Shown: positions 52,337 through 60,232 of the stretch, in pieces | How positions within the stretch are numbered: the first letter of the stretch is position 1 | Layout: each line of letters begins with the position of its first letter | Source: Bacteroides sp. | GTDB taxonomy: Bacteria; Bacteroidota; Bacteroidia; Bacteroidales; Muribaculaceae | NCBI GenBank assembly: GCA_023666835.1 | Contig: JAMPBJ010000001.1 | Span: 1-64,000, forward strand | Length of the DNA: 64,000 bases | Direction: 5' to 3' | The notes under the pieces: generated by a model | Databases searched by the model: none | Told to the model about the DNA's origin: nothing | The model's input: only the letters and a program-made list of their open reading frames with translations | Position numbers and translations under genes: made by a program

Positions 52337-53674
52337 ATGGATATTAATAAAATCATGAATTCGCTCGAGGTGAAACACCCCGGCGAAAAAGAGTATCTTC
52401 AGGCTGTGAAAGAAGTGCTCATGTGTGTTGAAGACGTTTACAACCAGCACCCTGAGTTTGAAAAGGCCAAAATCGTGGAACGCATGGTCGAACCCGACCG
52501 CATCGTGACCTTCCGCGTCACCTGGACCGACGACAACGGCGAAGTGCAGACCAACATCGGCTATCGCGTGCAGTTCAACAATGCCATTGGCCCGTATAAA
52601 GGCGGCATTCGTTTCCACGCTTCAGTCAACCTTTCCATATTGAAATTCCTCGGCTTCGAGCAGACTTTCAAAAATGCATTGACCACACTGCCCATGGGTG
52701 GCGCAAAAGGCGGCAGCGACTTCTCGCCCCGCGGTAAGAGCGACGCCGAAATCATGCGCTTCTGCCAGGCATTCATGCTCGAACTCTGGAAAAACATCGG
52801 ACCGGATCGTGACGTGCCTGCCGGCGACATCGGCGTAGGCGGCCGCGAAGTCGGCTACATGTACGGCATGTACAAAAAACTTTGCAACGAATGCGACGGC
52901 TCGATGACCGGCAAGGCTCTCTCGTTTGGCGGTTCACGCATCCGCCCCGAAGCTACCGGTTTTGGCGCTCTCTACTTTGTGCAGAGTATGCTCGCCGAGA
53001 AGAACCTAGACATCAAAGGCAAGACAGTGGCCATCTCCGGATTCGGCAACGTGGCTTGGGGCGCGGCTCTTAAAGCTACTGAACTCGGCGCCAAAGTGGT
53101 GACCATCTCAGGCCCCGACGGATATATTTATGACCCCGACGGTCTCGACGCCGAAAAGATCGACTATATGCTCTATCTCCGTGCCACAGGCGACGACATC
53201 GTTGCTCCCTATGCTGAAAAATTCCCCGGCTCTACGTTCTATCCCGGCAAGAAACCCTGGGAACAGAAAGTGGACATCGCTCTGCCTTGCGCCACTCAGA
53301 ACGAACTCGCCGAGGCCGATGCCCGTCAGCTCGTTGACAACGGCGTGCTCCTCGTGGCCGAAGTCTCCAACATGGGTTGTACACCCGAGGCTATCGACAC
53401 ATTCATCAACAACCGCGTGACTTATGCTCCGGGCAAGGCTGTCAATGCCGGCGGTGTTGCCACTTCCGGTCTCGAAATGAGCCAGAACGCCATGCACCTG
53501 CAGTGGAGCGCCGAAGAAGTCGACGAAAAACTCCACGTGATCATGCGCGACATCCACGGCCAGTGCGTGAAATACGGCACTGAGTCCGACGGCTATCTCA
53601 ACTACATGAAAGGCGCCAACATTGCCGGCTTCATGAAAGTGGCCAACGCAATGATGGGCCAGGGCGTCATCTGA
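52337..53674 (+). CDS. gdhA: NADP-type glutamate dehydrogenase
   Basis: 445 residues, hexameric NADP-GDH size. GPYKGGIRF (Lys89), GGAKGGSDF (Lys124, active-site Lys), DVPAGDIGVGGREVGYMYG and the Rossmann-type VAISGFGNVAWGAA segment. It assimilates ammonia into glutamate. The upstream 216 bases contain no perfect promoter box. Its transcript ends at the terminator 53699-53740. Confidence 0.97.
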   Translation: MDINKIMNSLEVKHPGEKEYLQAVKEVLMCVEDVYNQHPEFEKAKIVERMVEPDRIVTFRVTWTDDNGEVQTNIGYRVQFNNAIGPYKGGIRFHASVNLSILKFLGFEQTFKNALTTLPMGGAKGGSDFSPRGKSDAEIMRFCQAFMLELWKNIGPDRDVPAGDIGVGGREVGYMYGMYKKLCNECDGSMTGKALSFGGSRIRPEATGFGALYFVQSMLAEKNLDIKGKTVAISGFGNVAWGAALKATELGAKVVTISGPDGYIYDPDGLDAEKIDYMLYLRATGDDIVAPYAEKFPGSTFYPGKKPWEQKVDIALPCATQNELAEADARQLVDNGVLLVAEVSNMGCTPEAIDTFINNRVTYAPGKAVNAGGVATSGLEMSQNAMHLQWSAEEVDEKLHVIMRDIHGQCVKYGTESDGYLNYMKGANIAGFMKVANAMMGQGVI

Positions 53675-53698
53675 TCGCCGACCCGATACAATAAAATT

Positions 53699-53740
53699 GC
53701 AGCCGCACCCCCATTGAGGGAGTGCGGCTGCTATGTTTTT
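53699..53740 (+). terminator. Terminator after gdhA
   Basis: GCAGCCGCAC pairs perfectly with GTGCGGCTGC, with additional inner CCC/GGG pairing, then TATGTTTTT. Confidence 0.85.
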
Positions 53741-53765
53741 ATAAGTCTTATAAATTTTATAAGTC
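53739..53765. repeat. Three 9-bp tandem units in the gdhA/kdsA gap
   Basis: TTATAAGTC, TTATAAATT, TTATAAGTC head to tail. The unit is the same class as at 10548-10583 (TTATAAATC). Confidence 0.8.
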
Positions 53766-53776
53766 AGCCTTATAGA

Positions 53777-54589
53777 TCAGAAGGAAGCCACCGTGGAGCG
53801 CAGCATCGTCAGGCGGCGCAGCAGCTCGGGGAGCTGTGCCAGCGGCAGCATGTTGGCGCCGTCGCTCTTGGCATTGGCCGGATCGGGATGGGTCTCAAGG
53901 AAGAGTCCGTCGACACCAACAGCTATGCCCGCACGCGCTATGGTCTCAATCAGATCGGGCCGACCTCCGGTCACGCCCTTCGGCTGGTTGGGCATCTGGA
54001 GCGAATGGGTGGCGTCGAGAATCACCGGGCATCCGAAGCGCTGCATCTCAGGTATGCCGCGATAGTCCACGATCAGATCCTGGTAGCCGAAGCTGACACC
54101 ACGCTCGGTGATGGCCACGCGGTCGTTGCCGGCATCGCGCACCTTCTGCACGGCAAACTGCATCGCTTCGGGCGAAAGAAACTGGCCCTTCTTGATATTG
54201 ACGAACTTGCCGGTGCGGGCGGCTGCGATCAGCAGATCGGTCTGGCGGCAAAGGAATGCCGGTATTTGGAGCACGTCGACAAACTCGGCGGCCATGGCTG
54301 CTTCTTCGGGCGAATGAATGTCGGTGACAATCGGGCAGCCGAATGTGTCATGCACCTTGCGGAGTATCTTGAGCGCATCCAGATCGCCGATACCGGTGAA
54401 CGAGTCGATGCGCGAGCGGTTGGCCTTGCGATACGATGCTTTAAAAATGTATGGTATGCCAAGTTCGTCAGTGGTTTTGACTATGCTTTCGGCGATCTCC
54501 ATGGCCATCTTTTCGCCTTCCACTACGCAGGGGCCGGCGAGAAGGAAGAAGTTGTCGGTGGGCTTCAACACCTTTATGATTTCTTTCAT
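53777..54589 (-). CDS. kdsA: 3-deoxy-8-phosphooctulonate synthase
   Basis: 270 residues. It condenses arabinose-5-phosphate and PEP to KDO-8-phosphate for LPS. Family motifs: LLAGPCVVEGE, FKASYRKANRSRIDSF, TDIHSP, DVLQIPAFLCRQTDLL, FGYQDLIVDYR and DATHSLQMP. It is last in a minus-strand run with rsmE 22 bases upstream. Confidence 0.96.
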   Translation of the reverse strand: MKEIIKVLKPTDNFFLLAGPCVVEGEKMAMEIAESIVKTTDELGIPYIFKASYRKANRSRIDSFTGIGDLDALKILRKVHDTFGCPIVTDIHSPEEAAMAAEFVDVLQIPAFLCRQTDLLIAAARTGKFVNIKKGQFLSPEAMQFAVQKVRDAGNDRVAITERGVSFGYQDLIVDYRGIPEMQRFGCPVILDATHSLQMPNQPKGVTGGRPDLIETIARAGIAVGVDGLFLETHPDPANAKSDGANMLPLAQLPELLRRLTMLRSTVASF

Positions 54590-54610
54590 TATCGTGTTCG
54601 GTAAGTAGGG

Positions 54611-55321
54611 TTATTGATTCAGTTGGTCTATGATGTGAAATGTGTCGACAGCGGTCAGAGCTGCCGTTTCGGTGCGCAGTCGGTTGTCGCCCAAAGTGAC
54701 AGGTTGCCATCCGTTGTCGAGAAGCATCGATATTTCCTCCGGAGCAAAGTCGCCTTCGGGGCCTATCAGAATGCATGCATCGGCAAATGCCCGGTAGGCT
54801 TTGGCCAGATCGACGCGCTCGGTGTTGGCGTCGCAATAGGCCACAAACTTTTGCAACGCTGGAAATTGTGTGGCCACCTGGGGCAGCGGTGTCATCGGTG
54901 AGACGATGGGCAACACGCTTTTGAGCGACTGCTTCATGGCCGACACGGCGATCTTTTCAAGCCGCTCGGTCTTTATTTCCTTCCTTTCCGATCGGCGGCA
55001 GAGCAGGGGGATGATGCGGTTCACACCGATTTCAGTGAGTTTTTCGACCATCCACTCCATGCGGTCCATGTGCTTGGTGGGAGCCACGGCAGCCACTATC
55101 TGCTGGCGCCAGCTCAGCGGCATGTCTATCTTCGTGATTATCTCGACGGCCGCATGCTTGGGATGAGGGTCGACCATGACGCACGTGAACCGATGTCCAC
55201 GGCCGTCGATCACTTCAATATTGTCGCCCGCGGCAATCCGCAGCACGCGCACGGCATGCTGCGAATCGCTCTGCGGAAGCGTAAGTGTCGATTCTATGTC
55301 AGGGGCATAGAACTGGATCAT
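54611..55321 (-). CDS. rsmE: 16S rRNA (uracil1498-N3)-methyltransferase
   Basis: 236 residues. The N-terminal PUA-like domain (HAVRVLRIAAGDNIEVIDGRG) is followed by the SPOUT knot with ILIGPEGDFAPEE and VTLGDNRLRTETA. It overlaps the nucleoside permease gene by four bases. Confidence 0.95.
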   Translation of the reverse strand: MIQFYAPDIESTLTLPQSDSQHAVRVLRIAAGDNIEVIDGRGHRFTCVMVDPHPKHAAVEIITKIDMPLSWRQQIVAAVAPTKHMDRMEWMVEKLTEIGVNRIIPLLCRRSERKEIKTERLEKIAVSAMKQSLKSVLPIVSPMTPLPQVATQFPALQKFVAYCDANTERVDLAKAYRAFADACILIGPEGDFAPEEISMLLDNGWQPVTLGDNRLRTETAALTAVDTFHIIDQLNQ

Positions 55322-56706
55322 AGGTCTTGGTCGTTGATGTCGGCAAAACCGTCGGCGTCGGCAGCGGTCATATCGGTGGCCTGAGCTTCGGTGATGTTGG
55401 TCTCGTCGCTCTTCTTATGCTTGAAAACCAAGGCGAAGGCCACAGCCACAACCAGTGCATAGGCCGCAAAAATGAGCCATACTTTGGTCCAGTCGCCGAT
55501 GAGGAATCCGTTTTCCCAATGGCAGTAGTGGTTCACAACCTCTCCGGCGGCCAGAGTACCGATGGTGGCGCCCAGGCCGTTGGTCATGAGCATGAACAGA
55601 CCCTGGGCCGAAGCCTTGGTCGACGGATCGCACTTCTGATCCACGAACAGTCCGCCCGACACGTTGAAGAAGTCGAAGGCCACACCATAGACGATGCAGG
55701 AGAGGATGAAGAGGATCACACCGGGCATCGACGGGCTGCCAATGCCAAAGAATCCGAAGCGGAGCACCCAGGCGCTCATGGCCATGAGCATCACTATCTT
55801 GATGCCGTAGCGGCGCAGGAAGAACGGAATCAGCAGGATGCACAGCGCCTCGCTTATCTGGGAGATCGAAACGAGCATCGTAGAGTTCGTGGCGGCAAAA
55901 CTGTCGCGTATGGCCGGGTCGGTGAAGCTTTGGAAGTGGGTGAGGAACGGGGTTGCAAAACCATTGGTGATCTGAAGGCTCATGCCCAGAAGCATCGAGA
56001 AGATGAAGAAGAGAGCCATCTTTCTGTCCTTGAACAGTTTAAAGGCGGTCAGACCCATCGTTTCAGCAAGTGACTGCTTGGGTTTGCGCACGAGCGGACA
56101 CTGAGGCAACGTCAGGCAGTAGAGGAACATGACAATGCTCAGCACGCCCGATACCATGAACTGCATGTAGGTGTACTGGAACTTGTCGGGATTGGCTCCG
56201 AAAGTGAAGCCGAATGAGCCGTCGGAGAAGGTGGCGCAGTTGACAAACCACATGGTGGCGATGAAGCCCACGGTGCCAAGTACGCGGATGGGCGGGAAGT
56301 CCTTTACGGTGTCGAGGCCATGGTTCTTGAGAATGGAGAAAGCCGTAGTGTTCGACAGAGCCAGCGTAGGCATATAGAAAGCTACGCTGATGGTATAGAC
56401 GGTGATAAAGAGTGCTTTGTCGGGCATTTCAGACTGCATGCCCAGGAAGCACAGGAATATCATGGCGGCGCCTGCAATCAGATGACAGATGCCGAGCAGA
56501 CGTTGGGGCTGGATGAATTTGTCGGCTATGATGCCCATCAGAGTAGGCATGAAGATGGAAACGATGCCCTGGATGGCGTAGAACCAGGAGATTTCGGTGC
56601 CCATGCCGGCTTTGCCCAGGTAGTTGCCCATACATGTTAGATAGGCACCCCATACGGCGAACTCCAGGAAGTTCATCACCGAAAGTTTTGTTTTGATTGC
56701 AGACAT
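55318..56706 (-). CDS. Nucleoside permease-like MFS transporter (NupG family)
   Basis: 462 residues, about twelve helices. N-terminal MNFLEFAVWGAYLTCMGNYLGK and GMGTEISWFYAIQGIVSIFMPTLMGIIADKF mark the nucleoside:H+ symporter family. The charged C terminus is longer than in E. coli NupG and rich in Asp, Glu and Ala. A nucleoside or sugar substrate is plausible but not determinable. It lies in one minus-strand run with bfn, rsmE and kdsA. Confidence 0.85.
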   Translation of the reverse strand: MSAIKTKLSVMNFLEFAVWGAYLTCMGNYLGKAGMGTEISWFYAIQGIVSIFMPTLMGIIADKFIQPQRLLGICHLIAGAAMIFLCFLGMQSEMPDKALFITVYTISVAFYMPTLALSNTTAFSILKNHGLDTVKDFPPIRVLGTVGFIATMWFVNCATFSDGSFGFTFGANPDKFQYTYMQFMVSGVLSIVMFLYCLTLPQCPLVRKPKQSLAETMGLTAFKLFKDRKMALFFIFSMLLGMSLQITNGFATPFLTHFQSFTDPAIRDSFAATNSTMLVSISQISEALCILLIPFFLRRYGIKIVMLMAMSAWVLRFGFFGIGSPSMPGVILFILSCIVYGVAFDFFNVSGGLFVDQKCDPSTKASAQGLFMLMTNGLGATIGTLAAGEVVNHYCHWENGFLIGDWTKVWLIFAAYALVVAVAFALVFKHKKSDETNITEAQATDMTAADADGFADINDQDL

Positions 56707-56736
56707 AATGATTAGGGGGTTGGATTATGTGAAGTT

Positions 56737-57348
56737 TTATTTATTGAGTTTACGTTTAAGAATCTCGTTGATGCGTGCAGCCTCCTCGTAGTTTTCCTGT
56801 TGGATGAGCCGGTCGAGTGTGCGCTGAAGCTCCTCCACGGTGTAGTTCTCTACCCGAGGCATATCGTCGGTGGGCAGGTCGATCTCTGCCTCATCAACGC
56901 CGTCGGTGTCGCGTTCATCGACCTCAGCTTCGGTGTCCTCAAAGATGAAGCCGGTGGAGTCGATGATCGACGGAGTGGTGAATATCGGAGCACCGGTGCG
57001 CATGGCTATGGCAATGGCGTCGGATGTGCGCGAATCGATCTTGACGGTGCGTTCGCCGTCGGTGAATGTGAGTTCGGAAGAGAAAATGCCGTCCTCAAAC
57101 CGATAGATGAACACCTCCTTGAGCTTAATGCCGAAAGCGTGGGCGAAGCTGACGAAGAGATCGTGGGTCATGGGTCGCGGAGGGGTGATCTTTTCCATCT
57201 GCATGGCAATCGATTGAGCCTCGGCAGCTCCGATGACCACCGGTATACGGTAGGGACCGCCCACTTGGGCCAGTATGAGTGCAAAGGCCCCGGATTGGAT
57301 CTGGGAGTAGGAGATGCCGAGCACTTTCAGTCGGATGCGGTTGGTCAT
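56737..57348 (-). CDS. Bifunctional nuclease (BFN) domain protein with C-terminal UVR motif
   Basis: 203 residues from MTNRIRLKVLGISYSQ; a long upstream open frame into mnmA is a shadow. The BFN core has PVVIGAAEAQSIAMQM and DSRTSDAIAIAMRTGAPIF. An acidic linker (EAEVDERDTDGVDEAEID) follows, then a UVR motif (VEELQRTLDRLIQQENYEEAARINEILKR) of the kind used for protein contacts in UvrB/UvrC/ClpC. The nuclease activity is assigned from the plant and Thermotoga family and is not proven here. Confidence 0.85.
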   Translation of the reverse strand: MTNRIRLKVLGISYSQIQSGAFALILAQVGGPYRIPVVIGAAEAQSIAMQMEKITPPRPMTHDLFVSFAHAFGIKLKEVFIYRFEDGIFSSELTFTDGERTVKIDSRTSDAIAIAMRTGAPIFTTPSIIDSTGFIFEDTEAEVDERDTDGVDEAEIDLPTDDMPRVENYTVEELQRTLDRLIQQENYEEAARINEILKRKLNK

Positions 57349-57409
57349 GGGATCAGAATTTTGGATTCGTTGAGTTGGTTGTTGGAGTATATATTTTATA
57401 TATAATGTG

Positions 57410-58501
57410 TCAGACGATAATTTCGTTCTCAAGCTGTCGGCCGGTGATGATGCCGCTGCCCAGGCAAATGCGGCTCTCGCTGTCGTAGATGACTCCGAAT
57501 TGACCCGGGGCAATACCCTGGACTTTGCGCTCGCTTTCAACCACATATTCATTGCCGCTGATGTGGGTGAGAGTGCCCGGAATGAATTCGGGCATGTGGC
57601 GGTTTTTAAAAGTGATTTTTTGCGACGAGCAGTTTTCGGGCCATGGATTGCGAGTGAGCCAGTGCATCTCGTCGAGATGAAGTGTGCGGCCGTATTGTTT
57701 TTCGGTGTCGTAGCCATGCGACACGTAGATGGCGTTGTCGTGAACGTTTTTCTTCACCACAAACCACGGCCCTCCGCTGAGTCCGAGACCCTTGCGCTGG
57801 CCTATGGTGTGGAACCAGAACCCGCGGTGTTCGCCGAGTTTGCGCCCGGTTTCGATCTCGATGATCGGACCCGGCTTTTCGCCGAGATGGCGGCGAATGA
57901 AGTCGTTGTAGTTGATCTTGCCGAGGAAGCATATGCCCTGACTGTCGTGGCGGAAAGCATTGGGCATGTTGGTGGCGATGGCTATTTCGCGCACTTGCGA
58001 TTTGGGCATGTCGCCTATGGGGAACATGATGTGGGAGAGCTGGCTGTAGTCGATGCGACACAAAAAGTCAGTCTGATCCTTTACCGGATCCACAGCGGTG
58101 CCGAGCCAAACGAGGCCGTCGGCTTCGATGGTGGTGGCATAATGGCCTGTGGCTGTGCGGTCGAATTCATGACCCCAACGCTGCTCGAAAAATCCGAACT
58201 TGATCATGCGGTTGCACATGATGTCGGGGTTGGGTGTCAGGCCTTGTCTGACGGTGCGCAGCGCGTATTCCATCACGTTGTCCCAATATTCCTGATGCAG
58301 TGACACCACGTCGAAGGGCAATCCGAAGCGGCGTGCTATGAACTGACACATCTCTATGTCCTCTTCGGCCGAACAGTCGCCCTCATCGTTGTCGAGGCCG
58401 ATGCGTATGTAGAAAAGATGCAGGTCATGGCCCTGTTCAAGCAGACGGTAGACGGCGACCGCGCTGTCGACTCCTCCCGAAATCAGTACTGCTATTTTCA
58501 T
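57410..58501 (-). CDS. mnmA: tRNA-specific 2-thiouridylase
   Basis: 363 residues. ATP pyrophosphatase loop SGGVDSAV (8-15). Catalytic cysteines Cys96 (MCNRMIKFG) and Cys191 (DSQGICFLG). C-terminal beta domain KITFKNRHMPEFIPG. It thiolates U34 in tRNAs for Lys, Glu and Gln. It is in line with the BFN gene (61-base gap). Confidence 0.95.
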   Translation of the reverse strand: MKIAVLISGGVDSAVAVYRLLEQGHDLHLFYIRIGLDNDEGDCSAEEDIEMCQFIARRFGLPFDVVSLHQEYWDNVMEYALRTVRQGLTPNPDIMCNRMIKFGFFEQRWGHEFDRTATGHYATTIEADGLVWLGTAVDPVKDQTDFLCRIDYSQLSHIMFPIGDMPKSQVREIAIATNMPNAFRHDSQGICFLGKINYNDFIRRHLGEKPGPIIEIETGRKLGEHRGFWFHTIGQRKGLGLSGGPWFVVKKNVHDNAIYVSHGYDTEKQYGRTLHLDEMHWLTRNPWPENCSSQKITFKNRHMPEFIPGTLTHISGNEYVVESERKVQGIAPGQFGVIYDSESRICLGSGIITGRQLENEIIV

Positions 58502-58545
58502 AAATTGTCTTCTTTCGTCGTATCAAGAGTGATGGAGTTGCAGAA

Positions 58546-59046
58546 TCAGACTTCTTCGAGTTCTTCGTTTTCGTCGCGGTTCTGTCGGGATATGATGGCG
58601 AGAGAGATGAAATAGTCGAGCGATATTTTGCCCGGGCCGGCGAGGAGGATAAAGAGATAGATGCCAATGAACATGATCGGCAGATAGCCAGGCTGAATGC
58701 TGTCAAGACCGTAGAGCGAAAGCTGCGGTATCAGGTTGTGCATGATATAGAACTCTGCGGCTATCATCGACAGAATGGGCGGCAGAGTGGCCAGGCGGGT
58801 GCAGAATCCGACCATGATGCAAAGCGAGCACACTATCTCGATGATGATCATGATGGTCAGACATGTGGGTGACGACATTCCTAGAATCGTTGGGAAGTCG
58901 ACACTGATCACGTTGTAGTTGACAAGATGACGGATGCCGAACTGCATGAACATCACTCCGACAAACAGTCGGATGAACAGACGTGCCATATTGCTGTAGG
59001 TGTAGCCGGTGGCGCGGAGAAACAATCGGGACAGAAAATCGGTCAT
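58546..59046 (-). CDS. DoxX family membrane protein
   Basis: 166 residues with four hydrophobic helices. Family part: RLFIRLFVGVMFMQFGIRHLVN, SPTCLTIMIIIEIVCSLCIMVGFCTRLAT and a final helix YLPIMFIGIYLFILLAGPGKISLDYF. The C terminus is acidic. DoxX-like proteins are linked to quinone or thiol redox, without general proof. It follows the DUF5106 thiol protein, which fits a redox theme. Confidence 0.85.
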   Translation of the reverse strand: MTDFLSRLFLRATGYTYSNMARLFIRLFVGVMFMQFGIRHLVNYNVISVDFPTILGMSSPTCLTIMIIIEIVCSLCIMVGFCTRLATLPPILSMIAAEFYIMHNLIPQLSLYGLDSIQPGYLPIMFIGIYLFILLAGPGKISLDYFISLAIISRQNRDENEELEEV

Positions 59047-59078
59047 TGTTGTATTTCTTAAATAATGATTTTGTGTGA

Positions 59079-59999
59079 TTATTGCTGATCGCTGATGCGC
59101 GACGACAATGCGCTCATCAGAGCTATGATGGAGTCGACATTGGGTGTCTTGACCAGGATGGCCCCGTTGGGGTTAAGGACATAGAACATTGGAGTGTGGC
59201 GTAAGTCGTAGTAGTCGTAGGCGTCAGGGGCGGCTACCGTCTTCCATTCAGCGGGATAGTCGAGCACCGCCTCGGTCCATTGCACATCGGGATCCGACGG
59301 GTAGATGCACACGATGTCCATGACCTTGTCGTTGACCATGCGGCGAGTGAGGATGTCGGTGTCGAGACGCAGACGCGCCATGCGGCACTCGTCGCAGTCC
59401 GGATCGTTGAAAAACAGGATGGTGCCCACTTTGGCCGTGTCGACTTCGAGAGTCGATTTCTGTCCGAAAGGATCGACGATCTCAATTTTCGGGGCAATGG
59501 CTCCGACAGCACTGCCGGTGAGCACGTTGCGCAGATGCTCGTAGCGCAGTTTGGAAGTCTTGTCAATCTTTTTGCAGTCGAGTACCCCGTTAAGGAAGAG
59601 CGTGAACAGCTCGTCGGAAGGATAAACGGCCGAATCGCCGTAAAGGCGGTTTTCGGCAAGATCGGCGATGAACATCACGTTTTCGGGCTTCTTTGATATC
59701 TTCTTCATAAACTCGGGCACAGCCTTGTAGACACTCTGTCGCGACGCAATGGTTATGATTTCGAGATAAGTGTCGAATGCATCGGCCATTTTTTCGCGTG
59801 AAGAGAAAGCCTTGTTGAGATCGCAGAAATCCCAGAAGTGCTCCACCAGATAATCCGAACGATCCTGCACGTTGACGAGATCTGCCGGAATGACAGGCAT
59901 TTGAAAAAATTGCTGCTGGTTGTCACTCTGAGCTGCCAAGGGCAAAGTGCCGGCAAACAAAAGGGTTAGGGAGAGCAGTATTGTTTGAATATGTTTCAT
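59079..59999 (-). CDS. DUF5106 thioredoxin-like secreted protein
   Basis: 306 residues with a signal peptide ending near AAQS. Residues of about 35-160 are the helical DUF5106 region. The C-terminal half is thioredoxin-like with CDEC (202-205) in FFNDPDCDECR and the cis-Pro in RHTPMFYVL. It is probably a periplasmic disulfide oxidoreductase. It is the first gene of the minus-strand run that continues to doxX and mnmA. Confidence 0.85.
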   Translation of the reverse strand: MKHIQTILLSLTLLFAGTLPLAAQSDNQQQFFQMPVIPADLVNVQDRSDYLVEHFWDFCDLNKAFSSREKMADAFDTYLEIITIASRQSVYKAVPEFMKKISKKPENVMFIADLAENRLYGDSAVYPSDELFTLFLNGVLDCKKIDKTSKLRYEHLRNVLTGSAVGAIAPKIEIVDPFGQKSTLEVDTAKVGTILFFNDPDCDECRMARLRLDTDILTRRMVNDKVMDIVCIYPSDPDVQWTEAVLDYPAEWKTVAAPDAYDYYDLRHTPMFYVLNPNGAILVKTPNVDSIIALMSALSSRISDQQ

Positions 60000-60012
60000 A
60001 GGTAGGAGCTAA

Positions 60013-60030
60013 TGTCAGTTTTGTCAGTTT
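60013..60030. promoter_or_regulatory. Tandem TGTCAGTTT repeat in the clpB / DUF5106 divergent promoter region
   Basis: Two adjacent perfect copies of TGTCAGTTT (60013-60021 and 60022-60030). The 233-base divergent region also holds ACCACA-N7-TGTGGT (60054-60072). No TAnnTTTG -7 box is seen for clpB. A heat-shock-related regulatory role is possible. Confidence 0.5.
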
Positions 60031-60232
60031 TGGTAAAGTTTTTGCAGTATATAACCACAGGATACATGTGGTCAAAAATACCTACAAATATATGAAATAT
60101 CCCTCAGACTATACACACCTGTCGTGGTATTTTTTGATCGATTGCATCGGAACTTTAGTCAGACATTGATTGTTAGTGTAGTAAGATGCGTCGAGAGACA
60201 CTTTTTAACAAACTATTTATTTAATATATATT

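Noticed and set aside
56737-57717. 326-codon extension of the BFN gene
   Set aside because: The first 123 codons overlap mnmA and are not family-like; the start at 57348 gives the normal BFN length.
60054-60072. Shared operator between clpB and thrC (ACCACA/TGTGGT arms)
   Set aside because: The arms are in opposite order at the two loci (ACCACA-N7-TGTGGT against TGTGGT-N5-ACCACA), so they are not the same motif.
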